Below are positions 18,001 through 27,500 of a DNA stretch of 64,000 bases, piece by piece. Position numbers and translations under genes: made by a program. The notes under the pieces are model-generated. The model was not told where the DNA came from, did not search any database, and saw only the letters and a list, made by a program, of their open reading frames with translations. The DNA comes from Kamptonema sp. UHCC 0994 (lineage in GTDB: Bacteria > Cyanobacteriota > Cyanobacteriia > Cyanobacteriales > Microcoleaceae), in contig NZ_JARFTR010000242.1 of NCBI RefSeq assembly GCF_029167235.1, positions 1 through 64,000 of the forward strand. The letters run 5' to 3'. Each line of letters starts with the position of its first letter. Positions within the stretch are counted from its first letter, which is position 1.

Positions 18001-18291
18001 TGTCTTTGAATTGAGCCAGTTATTTAACTCTTGTTTTAAAAGATTACTGCTTTCTATTAAATCACTATTTGAACGATTTGCGACTTGTGCTGGTGGCGCT
18101 ATCATTCTTCCTGACACCTTTTTGCGATATTCTGACTGCCATTTTTCATACAATAAATCAATCAGAGAGTCCGGTAGTCGACCAGGAAGGGAGGTGTGGA
18201 AGCTCGCGCCCTCTTCCCCAATGTCCAATGTCACTGGAAAACCTAGTTCAAAGTTGCCTTCCCCAATTCTGATAACTACTAACTTTCCCAT
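15040..18291 (-). CDS. CHAT-NACHT protein with C-terminal transmembrane domain
   Basis: 1083 aa. The CHAT-associated module (1-160, LRRLPWYLWDLF) precedes a CHAT domain with His233 (FFAGHS) and Cys278 (FNSCDG). The NACHT ATPase has Walker A GLPGAGKTT (468-476), Walker B ILPILDGLDEL and the sensor VVCCRSEEY. From about residue 720 come several membrane helices, for example MILFIIILVYIVHI and GLIILTFIFYILIFIL, then a Gly-rich span. The end contains GRYRFIHRFLQEYFA, a motif usual at the end of cyanobacterial NACHT-TM proteins. Bacterial NACHT proteins act in phage defence; here CHAT would be the effector, anchored at the membrane. It begins MGKLVV like its paralogues. It lies immediately upstream of the MoxR-vWA operon but is set apart by a 245-bp gap. 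Confidence 0.92.
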   Translation of the reverse strand: MGKLVVIRIGEGNFELGFPVTLDIGEEGASFHTSLPGRLPDSLIDLLYEKWQSEYRKKVSGRMIAPPAQVANRSNSDLIESSNLLKQELNNWLNSKTFSPIKGKFQQKLKTDDTVRVIIQTENHRLRRLPWYLWDLFDSYRFAEVALSLSEVERVDKSVKPKPKVRILAILGDSSPDPRTGIRLNINADKQFWESLPDAETVFLGDEDEPSREKFNEQLWDENGWDILFFAGHSSSQSDATTGEMYINSKESLTIAELKYALQKAIERGLQLAIFNSCDGLGIARDLAELQIPQIIVMREPVPDAVAQNFLKYFLSSFSSGKSLSLAVREAREKLHGIENYFPCASWLPVICQNPAVEPITWNQLIGIDESSRRKATANVQNQLSRQEFKNRRALLAQVRTEVWGLLEQSLHHAVLINLHKENQPDLVKRSWDVEVKVGKTQSRESVNSNIIKIFDRESIAGKLLILGLPGAGKTTTQLELAQELIKRAENDANEPMPVLFNLSSWKDDNQTIAQWLIQELKDKYRFRKKIGEDWLKDHEILPILDGLDELASHRQKKCVQAINQFMESEESPLYIVVCCRSEEYELWKTPLNLNGAICLSPLTEAQIQQYLARVELSKLWKKIKDYPVILDLIKTPLFLSMMTLAYESLSIDEWGSYTTKETCREYLFKVYVERMLKRQIKNLWYPVSKQPNEKNIKYWLSWLSSKLEKNNQTEFLIENMQPCLFLAIKYQNILTWCELIISMILFIIILVYIVHISYPVFYKFFSDYHYIQGVTQGVAKGIGMLVVLLSYLWSIRKEYLPGGKFMPGGKFSGGSQEIKLVRGLKFPKKEDISAFAQKHRSYAEEIHGLFWDKWEEQQINEMKENLRSLRTFKKVINFLFIFLWIPFVALSIIYKFTQNVSVILESITGLIILTFIFYILIFILKLIEKWMVKIIDNFHNIRLFGSTAGSFIAGFLSAIQKSDTDTVTSPNEGIFQSLFISVIITFFTGLTTAIICTLILGIKWGISLGIVLGIFIGLGFGGRACIQHFVMRLILWFSGNIPWNYARFLNYATERMLLQRVGGRYRFIHRFLQEYFANIKLN

Positions 18292-18461
18292 AGCTGGTAT
18301 TTTGTAATCGCTGATACCTAAAAAAGGGCGATTATATCAAACCCGGTGCCATCAGAATTATAGAGTGGGGCGGGCATCTTGCCTGCTATCCCTACAGAAT
18401 TGCGGGCAAGATCCCACACCGCAAAATACATAATTCCCATGTACTCGGAAATAACATTATC

Positions 18462-18558
18462 CCATATTCCGAGGTTTTCTCCTAGACCTCTACCATACCA
18501 TATAATTGCAGCAGAAAGCCCCAGAGGAAGAAAGGCTTTCCCCTGGGCGCGATCGCAT
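18462..18558. repeat. 97-bp direct repeat, right copy
   Basis: Partner of 14842-14938. In this copy the frame corresponding to the 43-aa peptide stays open through the shared part but has a TGA just before it and no ATG. It lies between the CHAT-NACHT start and the stop of the JAB-E2-E1 gene. Confidence 0.85.
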
Positions 18559-18575
18559 CACCTTTCAAGCTATTC

Positions 18576-20465
18576 TTAAGAACGAGAACCGTTCAAAGCA
18601 GCCCGAATTCCATCAGCTTGCAAACTCCGCAACGCGATCGCTCGCGGGTCAACCCGATGGTGTACGCTACCACAAACAGGACATTCTTCCCGACTCTTTG
18701 CTGTCAACCAAACGCTCTGATAAGCATACTGTCCGGGAGTATCTCCAAACACACCTGGATAAAACCAATAATTAGGAACCATCGACAGCGTGAGATAATT
18801 TAATCCCCCATCGATCGCCGGATTCAAGAAACCTTTAAGCTTCGCCTCAGCATCCTCTGGTAACAGCAACGACAGCGCCATTTTCACCGCCACACTGGTA
18901 ACATGATGAATATCCGCTGCGATCGCCACTTCACCCATCACCCGACCATTGTTCCCATAATCCCCATCCGCACTCACTCGTCCCAAATTCGCTTCCGCTT
19001 GGTGACGATTAGCCGTCGCACAAAGATAACAAGGAGTGCGATCGCGAATACTCACAATCACCTCACCTCCTTCCGCACCTTTGTATAATCCTACAAACAA
19101 AGCAGGTTTGCCGTGAAAATAAGCAAAGCGGTTGAGAATCCGCTGGGCGGCGGGGTCATCGGTAGTCGCAATAATCAAGTCCGCTGCTTGTACCAAAGCA
19201 TCGAAAGCCGCAACCTCATAGTCAGACAAGCTTTTAGGCTGTACCGTCAATTCCAACAACGGGTTAATATGCAGCAGTCGCCGCGCCAACGCTTCCACCT
19301 TCAAACGACCCAAATCCGTAAAATCGTAAGTAGTGCGGCACAGATTCGCCACTTCAACGGTTTCAGGATCGATGAGAGTGAGAGCACCAACACCGCTGCG
19401 AACCAATTGTTCCGCAAAGTAGGAACCCACAGAACCCGTCCCCGCAATCAACACCCGCTTGCTGCTGAGATGCTGGCTGAGAATCCCTTGACTGCGGGCA
19501 AATAACCCTTGCTGCACCTCAGTTGCAGCAATTTTGGGGTCAAGGCCCGAATAGCAACCTGTCCAACCAGCTAGATGGGCGTGATCGCCGTCGGCTGCGA
19601 TCGGGGACTTTCCCAAAGGGCCGTACACCTTCTGATAGGGGCCAGAACCAGTAATAATACTCTGAACAGCGGTTAACAAACGCTCTTCTGGTGGCGTTTC
19701 CAGCGACCAATCTAACTTGATTTCCTCTGTGTTGCCCCCGAATGGTGTTAGCATCAGCAGAGGCGGCGTGACGGGATAAGACTCGCTGAACAGAAACAGC
19801 AATTCCAAACCACCGTTGAGAATAACGCGACCGGCCGGTATCGCCTGTCCTTCAATCTCAGCGACAAAGATTTCTGGCGGTTGAGTGCTGCCAAAAGTCC
19901 GGCAAAGTCTTTGTAAGTCAGGTTGTAGCGGTATGCGTTTGGGTGTGGCCGTCGGTAAGAGGGTTTGCAGCATCCGGGGTAAATCGCGATCGCACACTTC
20001 CTTAACTGATAGCGTTTCCACTCGCAAATAATTGCGCTCGCGAGAAGCAACATAACAGGAAATTTTACCTTGTGCGATCGGCAATTCGTGCTCGCGCAAC
20101 TGCCCCCCGTAACGCTGTAAAGTCACAATGGGAGCGACAAAGTAGGGAATGTGAGGATTAAGATTCAACCCTTCTAACATCGCAGTTTCATCGGGGCCAG
20201 AAGGACGGTCTAAGCCGCCGGGGTGGGAGTGGATAACGCCTTTAAACTCCACTTTCTCCATGAGTTCTAGCTGTTGCACTCGCTGAGTTAATTGGGGCGA
20301 TGGGAGGTAGCTGGCCCCACTGGTGCGGGCTTGTTCGTCTAGGAGAAAGTGAGTGATAATTGGCTGACCTACAGGCCCTAGAATCGCCCCGCCGCGTTCG
20401 GGAGGATGGTTGGCGATCGCAGTCTCAATCTCATCCAGAACTGACTCGGAAATGTATAACATCAT
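18576..20465 (-). CDS. JAB peptidase - E2-like - ThiF/E1 fusion
   Basis: 629 aa with three parts. The N-terminal JAB/JAMM isopeptidase has Glu23, the HSH motif (His79, His81), Ser89 and Asp92, a complete zinc site. The middle part (about 145-290) has a UBC/RWD-like YPVTPP segment but I see no catalytic Cys there. The C-terminal ThiF/E1 adenylyltransferase has the nucleotide loop AGTGSVGSYFAEQL, the acidic LIDPETVEVANL, and CYLC/CPVC zinc pairs. Bacterial E1/E2/JAB sets conjugate or remove ubiquitin-like or target proteins, as in type II CBASS and Bil systems. The separate E2 gene lies just upstream on the same strand. I find no ubiquitin-like gene here. Confidence 0.9.
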   Translation of the reverse strand: MMLYISESVLDEIETAIANHPPERGGAILGPVGQPIITHFLLDEQARTSGASYLPSPQLTQRVQQLELMEKVEFKGVIHSHPGGLDRPSGPDETAMLEGLNLNPHIPYFVAPIVTLQRYGGQLREHELPIAQGKISCYVASRERNYLRVETLSVKEVCDRDLPRMLQTLLPTATPKRIPLQPDLQRLCRTFGSTQPPEIFVAEIEGQAIPAGRVILNGGLELLFLFSESYPVTPPLLMLTPFGGNTEEIKLDWSLETPPEERLLTAVQSIITGSGPYQKVYGPLGKSPIAADGDHAHLAGWTGCYSGLDPKIAATEVQQGLFARSQGILSQHLSSKRVLIAGTGSVGSYFAEQLVRSGVGALTLIDPETVEVANLCRTTYDFTDLGRLKVEALARRLLHINPLLELTVQPKSLSDYEVAAFDALVQAADLIIATTDDPAAQRILNRFAYFHGKPALFVGLYKGAEGGEVIVSIRDRTPCYLCATANRHQAEANLGRVSADGDYGNNGRVMGEVAIAADIHHVTSVAVKMALSLLLPEDAEAKLKGFLNPAIDGGLNYLTLSMVPNYWFYPGVFGDTPGQYAYQSVWLTAKSREECPVCGSVHHRVDPRAIALRSLQADGIRAALNGSRS

Positions 20466-20499
20466 AGTTTTGAATTGAAAGTAGGTAAATTGAGGGGTC

Positions 20500-20563
20500 A
20501 GAAACCGGGTTTTTTACGAAAAGACCTCGTTGTAGCCCGCGATTCGGTAAAAACCCGGTTTCT
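20500..20563 (-). terminator. hairpin between the E2-like and JAB-E2-E1 genes
   Basis: AGAAACCGGGTTTTTTAC (20500-20517) pairs with GTAAAAACCCGGTTTCT (20547-20563). It is part of the AGAAACCGGG dispersed repeat family. Lying between two co-oriented genes, it could be a terminator, an attenuator or simply an inserted repeat. Confidence 0.5.
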
Positions 20564-20589
20564 TTGTCCAAAGTGCAGCGATCGCGTTT

Positions 20590-21132
20590 TTAGGCGTTGT
20601 TAATGGAAAAGGGGAACACCCCTGTACGCAGATAACTGCTGAAACCTGTTGCCCAGAGAACAGATTTGGCATAAGCTTGCTCTAAAGTGGGCAAACCTCC
20701 GGCATCGCCGAAACACACCCGACCGTCTTGGAATAGGTGGGAATCGTGTTGGCTAAATTTACCGGCAACTTCTGGGAACAAAACCATCACTTGATATAAG
20801 CTACCGTCGCTGTACGCGAACATTGTATATTGATCGCCCAGTTCGCTGATAATGCCGTAAACCCAGCCAGTAACGCCACTGATGAACATTTCCTGAGTGT
20901 TATTGGGGAGTTTTTGAGCTACAATCTGGCGATCGGCTGTGAGATTGGCTGCAAAGGTTTTCTGGGGAACGCGGGAGAGTTGGCGTTCTGTACCGGGTTG
21001 GGGCCGGAGGATGATGTTACCTTCGGAGTCTACAAACACACTGCGATCAGTTGAGTTGGGGAGATCGGTACCGCTTTGCTGGTTGCTGAGTACGCGGTTT
21101 CTGACTTCGTTGAGATCGACTGGCTGAGTCAT
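20590..21132 (-). CDS. E2 (UBC-like) conjugating-enzyme-like protein
   Basis: 180 aa. The C-terminal half (105-180) looks like a bacterial E2: VLFPEVAG, then His129/His132 and a candidate catalytic Cys140 in FQDGRVCFG, then helices to FPFSINNA. The order His-x-DG-x-C matches the E2 active-site strand. The N-terminal 100 residues are not recognised. GAGG stands about 7 bases before the ATG. It precedes the JAB-E2-E1 gene by 124 bp, separated by a strong hairpin. Together they could form a ubiquitin-like conjugation/deconjugation pair. The E2 call is moderately sure; partner and target are unknown. Confidence 0.6.
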   Translation of the reverse strand: MTQPVDLNEVRNRVLSNQQSGTDLPNSTDRSVFVDSEGNIILRPQPGTERQLSRVPQKTFAANLTADRQIVAQKLPNNTQEMFISGVTGWVYGIISELGDQYTMFAYSDGSLYQVMVLFPEVAGKFSQHDSHLFQDGRVCFGDAGGLPTLEQAYAKSVLWATGFSSYLRTGVFPFSINNA

Positions 21133-21318
21133 AAGTACCTCTGGGTGGGTTGCTATTGTTTAGTCGTGCAGGGTTGTGAATTTTATGCAGCGATCGCCTG
21201 GAATTTTTGCAGGTGGTTTTGTAGTTATTGGTTGTTTATCCCTGTTGTTGCTTTATCGGTGGGGAATGCGATCGGTTTGAGTCGATATGTATAATGATTT
21301 TTTCACCAATCGTTTTAT

Positions 21319-21500
21319 CGGGACTTAGACAAAATAAGGCTGGGAAACAGGGTGAAATCCAGTCACAGTAAGAGTTTAAGGTAAATTTATGCTTTTTCTT
21401 GCTGTGACTAGGTTTGAGCCTCCTAAAACCCTATCGAACTAAATCGCTTTGCCAGCGCGGGATAGAGCCTGATTTTAGCTCCAAATTTGTCTAAATCCCG
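21319..21500. mobile_element. 182-bp MITE-like element with 4-bp target duplication
   Basis: Terminal inverted repeats CGGGACTTAGACAAA (21319-21333) and TTTGTCTAAATCCCG (21486-21500) differ at one position. TTAT occurs directly outside both ends (21315-21318 and 21501-21504). It contains no gene. It fills most of the gap between the E2-like gene and the stop of the CHAT-RelA gene (21133-21574), which otherwise holds nothing recognisable. A related solo end lies at 2134-2148. Confidence 0.75.
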
Positions 21501-21574
21501 TTATTCAAGAATTAATTGCTGATAAGGAATAGGAATATGTGAGCGCTTTAACAATTTATAGTAAAGATGAATTT

Positions 21575-24500
21575 TTATTTTACTGTTGGATTAATTCTTT
21601 GTATATCCTTAACTTCCGGTATTTTCTTAATCTTTCCAATTAGATATTGACATTGTTTAACATCTTTGACTGGAATCGTTAAGTAAATCAAAGCTAGATT
21701 AGAATTCAAGCGCTTATGATTATGATCATAAATATTAATTTTTTCCTCATTAGATATAATTTTGAGTATTTTACTAAGAACTTCTGCTTCATCACTAACT
21801 TCAATCTGAATTCTAGCATGATAATTTTGATTTTTAGTGTGATCCCATTGTATAGATATTTTTTGTTCATTAGGAATCTTATTTAGATTTTGGCAATCTG
21901 AATGATGAATAGAAATACACTGATTTTTACGACTAATAGTGCCAATAATGTTATCGCCTGGAATTGGATAACAACAACGAGCAGTACGATAAAGTATCCC
22001 TTCTAGCCCTAAAATTGCAGATTTATAATCTCCATCTTTAGTATCGGTCTTGGGTGAGATTGATGTCATTGGAAAAGATAACTCTTCTGTTTCAGCCACC
22101 ACAGGCTGTTGCAGGTTTTCTATTTTTTGAATAGTATTAATAACTCGACTAACTTTGAGATCGCCAACTCCTACAGCAGCAAGTAAATCATCAACATCTT
22201 GATAGTTCAATCTTTCAGCCACAGTCTGCATAGATTTTGACTTAATTTTAAACTTAATATGATTTTTATTAATCTCATCTTGAATCAATTCTTGACCACG
22301 ATTAATGTATTGTTCGCGATGCTTCTGCTTTAGCCAATGACGAATTTTATTTTTGGCTTTAGTTGTCTTGACAAAGCCTTCAATATTTAGCCAGTCTTCT
22401 GTTGGGTGGCTATTGTTTTGGGTAATAATTTCTACGATATTTCCATTACTCAGTGGAGTATTCAATGGCACAATATGTCCATCTATTATTGCAGAAGTGC
22501 AATGATGTCCGACTGCCTCATGAATCCGATAAGCAAAATCAATAGGAGTGGAGCCTTTCCGCAATTTTTTTACATCTTTCTTGGGAGTGAGAACGTAAAT
22601 GTCTTTATTTACCTCATCAACTAGCTTTTGAATTAGCAATGCTTTTTCTTCTATAGAAAGCCCAAGACCTTTGATGAGAGATTCACTGCATTTTTTTTCT
22701 GCTTTTGCTATACCCTCAATTTTTCTAATTTCTTCTAAAGTTTGTTCGAGAATTTTTTCTAACTCACCCTCTACATAAGATGATAATTTAAGCTTTTTTG
22801 AGGCAATTTCAATCTCTAAAATAATCATATTTTGCTCTGGTAAAGCATCGACATTTACCCCTAATAAATCAAATTTATCTTGAATTATTTTATGCAATTT
22901 TTCTACACTATTTTTCGTACATTCAATTACCAAATTTAGTCGCTTCCGTCCTACAAGTTCATAATTTTTTCTTGATGAAGGATGAGCATACCGTGAAGGA
23001 TCTTTGTATCGGCGGTGAGTCGCCTGATCTAATCCAAAAAACCCAATGCCTATTTCTGCGGCTAAGTGCATCTTGTATGTTCTTATTTGAAATTCAACAA
23101 TTCGCGGATCTGGTTCTCCGTACAAAATATTGATATGTATAGATTGATAGCCCGTAGTTTTTTTGGGATATTTAATATAATCTCGCAGGCTTTCCTTCAA
23201 AATCCCTTCTCCTGCAAAAGTAGTTCCTAAATCCCGGACAATATCAAGAGCCTTATAGCATTCATCCTCTGTGTTTGTAATAATTCTGATTCCAACAATA
23301 TCAAGAATTCTATCTAATGAAACTTTTCTGGCTTTAATTTTCCTGTAAATGCTGTAAATCCTTTTAGCTCTAGGATATACCTCAGCGTTAATTTCCTCAA
23401 CTTCTAATAATTCTTCTAAATCAACCTTTAGTTTTTGTATAAATTCCTCCCGATTAGGGAATCTGGTTTGCAATTCTTTTTCGATCCTGGTATATTCTTC
23501 CCTTGGGTTTTGAAATTTAAAAGCTAGATCCTCAATTTCATCTCGCAATGTATTGAGTCCAAAACGAAGTGCTATGGGAGAGATAACTTCTAAAGCTTGT
23601 GTTGCTAGGTTTGAAGCTAGTTTGTGAGACAAGTTATTTAGAATAGTAAGAAGATATTTGCTATTGATTAGATATTTGTTTAAAACTTCTCTAATCAAAG
23701 GTTCAGAATTTAATAAACCATAGGCATCATCAGGCAATATTGGCTGACCCAATAAATGCTTAACAGTAATCACCCATAAGTTTTTTTGAACTTGAAGACG
23801 AGCTACATCCCAAATAACTTTCTGAGCATTTAATTGGCGCAGTGCTTCATCGTAGTATTCCAATACTGTAGTTGTAGTTGATGTTACAGTTTGTTGTTGA
23901 TCGCCGTTTTTCTTCAAATCCAAATAACTCAATATTTTGATTTCTTCGATTATTCCTTGAGTCTCTAAGCATGCTGCTAACGCGATTGGAGTCTTAATCG
24001 TTTTAGCAAGGTCTATAGCTTTCTGATTCTCAATTTGAGATTCTTGTGGGTTATCCCAAACCATTACTCGACTAATATATGTCATAGCTAATACTCGATG
24101 ATAATCCATCTCATACTTTTCAAAGCAACTGAGAGAATCTTCAAGATATTTTTTGGCTTGAGGGAAGTCACAGAGAGCTAGATAAATACGACCAAAACTC
24201 CATAAAACTCGTGCATAACTGTTAGGTGCATTTCCATTTGAAGGGTTAAAGCAATTTGCTGCTTCCTTGCAAGATTCTAATGCTTTCAGATACTCGCCTT
24301 CAGTAAATTGTAAATCTACTAATATTGTCAACCTCGCTCCATTGACTCCTATGTGCTTTTGCTTTTGCTTATCAATTCTTTTTTCTGACTCTTGAAGTAA
24401 TTTTTCAACCTCACTAAAGCGACCTATAGATAAAGCCAGCCTGGCTAGATTATTGTAGGTTTTAATTTGACCGTACAAATCCGGCTCAATATGGTCAGAA

Positions 24501-27500
24501 CCTTCTTTAATTTTCAAAGATTTTTTATAACACTCCTCAGCCTCATCATATTCTCCAAGAAAGGTGTAAATATCTGCTAAAGAGTCTAAGTCTCGCGCAC
24601 GTCCATGATCATCATTAATAGATTTTTTCAGATCAATAGCAATTTTAAGATTATTCTTGGCTTCTTCATATAACCCTTGTAATTTTTGACAAATCCCTAA
24701 TCTAGCCAATGATTTTGATTCTCGATAAACATCTCCTAAATCCTGAAAAGCCTTAGCACTATCGTTAAAATATGTCTCCGCTTCTGAAAATTTACCTTGG
24801 TGACGTAAAATTTTCCCCTGACGATACAACGTTAACGCTTGACCTAACTTATCGCCAGAATCAACCGATAGTTCATAAGCATCAATAGCGGCACTTTGAG
24901 CCTGTTCATACTCACGCAAATCCGTATAACAAGAAACCATTTTCCCTAAAGTACGAATCTGCATCGGCTTGTCATCCATACTTTTTGCTTTGTTTAAAAC
25001 CGACTCCAGACTATTAATAGCTAATTGGTACTGCTCCATAAGAGCATACATCTTTCCTACAAAGTACAATGCAACAGAAGTACCCAATTGCTCTTGTTTG
25101 TGTTCAAAGATTTCATAAGCTTGTAAGAAAATCTCTTTAGCTTTGTCAAAAATACCTTCTTTTTCGAGCTTTCGACCTTTTTCCAGTAATAACCAGGGTT
25201 TATCTGCAAAAATAGAATCTTCAAGATTGAGCAGCCATACTTTTAATGCAGGTAGTCTTTCTGAAGGAAGTCGCTCCTTTTGATGTATGCGACCTACCAA
25301 AGTGTTAAGAACTTTTGCTGCTTTTTCATCTTGTGTAGCTTCTCGAAAATGATATTGTGCTTCGAGATAAGCAAGTCTATCCAATTGTTCTGGTAAACTT
25401 TGTTGACCTTTTTCCCAGTAATAATTAGCTGCCTTTTCATGGCATAATAATATTTCCTCTTTGGACTGAGACTTACTCCAAAACTCAGCATATAAAGGAT
25501 GAATCTTAAAGTTATCATAACCTTCTCTGCTCAACAAACGACGTTCCAAGAGTGAATTTCCAATATCTTCTGAGATATCGAAATATCTCCAAGCTAAACG
25601 TGAAACAGGTATCCGAAGCACTGAGAGACGACGAAATGCTTCTTCTTCTTTTTGATTAAGAGTTTTGGAAACATCTTCTAATAACTTATGACGTAGTTCT
25701 TCAGACTTAACTAGCTCGTTTAATACTTGTTCTAAGGATGCCCCTTTGAGACGATTAGCAATAATCAGGTCAATCGCGGCGGGATGTCCGGATGTTTTAT
25801 CAAATATCACAGTTACATCCTCTAAAGAACATTCAAGCCCAGAACCTTCACATCTTTGATTAAGATAATCAATGGCATCTTCTTTGCTAAATCCCTTAAC
25901 GGCGCATGGAAAGATTTTATCCTCGATCGCTCTTGGGAAAGAAATATGTTGAGAATTATCTATTAAGATGAGTTTACTTTCACCACCATGACTTAAAAAA
26001 CGTTCGACAAAATACTTTAAATCAGAAAAGCGGTTTTTTCCATCAATGAAAATTGCATATTTTCCTTTCTTGCCATTTTTTAAAACTTCAACTAATCTAG
26101 CAATTTTACTACTAATTGGTACTTCAATACCTTCTTCTTTTTGTTGACTATAGGTTTGAATAAATCCCAACTCACCATAACTTTTGAGAAATTCATTAAG
26201 TAAATAGAGCAAGTCATTTATAGTAAAATTTTCTTGTTCAGCAAATTGTTGTTCACTCAGCCAACAGATTTTGTATTGTTGACTCATTCGTTGAGCTAAC
26301 TGAGATGCAAAGTAAGTTTTTCCGACTAAAGGTTCTCCCACTATCGCTATAACACGATTCTTAGATAAGTTAACAATTTTCTCAACTTCTTCTAATTCTT
26401 TTTGCCTTCCATAAAAATCAGGATAATCGGGTGGGGTAGTTAAAAAATAAGAAAGATCTGTATTAGGATTAGAAATACTGCATAAATCCTTCCAATTCAC
26501 AGGAATCTCTAACTGATTTTGACAAATCACCGGCAACCAAGTAGCGCAGGGAAACAGATTTTCCCAACCTTGCAATTTTTCCCGCGCCTCCTTAACCGCT
26601 AAATAAAATGACTGACCCCCCGAAAAAGAACCCAGAAAATATTTTAAAAATTCCTGTGCCACTTTATCAGGAACCGGTTCTCGCATGACAATCATTTGAG
26701 GTAGATTCAAATCAGCTAAATTCTGAGCCAACCCCAAACCATCACAAGAGTTAAAAATAGCCAGTTGCAAGCCTTTTCCGATCGCTTTTTTCAACGCATA
26801 CCTTAAGTCAGGAATAGTCAAACTCTCAGTCCGATTAATATATATGATTCCTGTTTCCCCGTCCGTGCGGCTATGTCCGGCAAAAAATAGAATATCCCAA
26901 GACTGTTCCCAGAATTGATCGCTGAGTGCTTGTTGATTTGGTTTAACTAAAAACTCAATTTTCGCACCCGGAATAGAATTTAAAATTTTTCGATCTTCTT
27001 CAACATTAATCCCCTCATTATCGCCCAAAATTGCCAAGATATTAACTTGATTATTAGCAACTTTGGCTGATGTTACTTGTTTAAACTTGGGCGTACTGAC
27101 ACCAATTTCTACTTTAGAGTAACGTTCCAATATATCCCAAAGATGCCAGGGAAGTTTTCGTAGAACAATATTTGAAGTTTGGATAATTAACCTCACTTCA
27201 TCATTTTCTGTTAAATAGGCAAGCAATTCTTCCCTAACAGGACTAAATTGCTGCGATTTTAACCATTGATTAAATTTTTGCCTCAAATTCTCAGCGTTTG
27301 TCTTAACATTACCAATTGAGAAGTTAGTTGCTTGTCCTGCTGGTGGTTCTAATCTAACCTTTACCCCCATAAAGCCATAATAACTTACCTTCCAACTGTT
27401 GTAAGACTCAACCATTTCTGGGTTTGGCGGTAAAGAGCCTGTTTCCTGACTCTTCGGAGGTTTACCCTCGTCTGCCATCTGTAATGTTACCGGAAAACCT

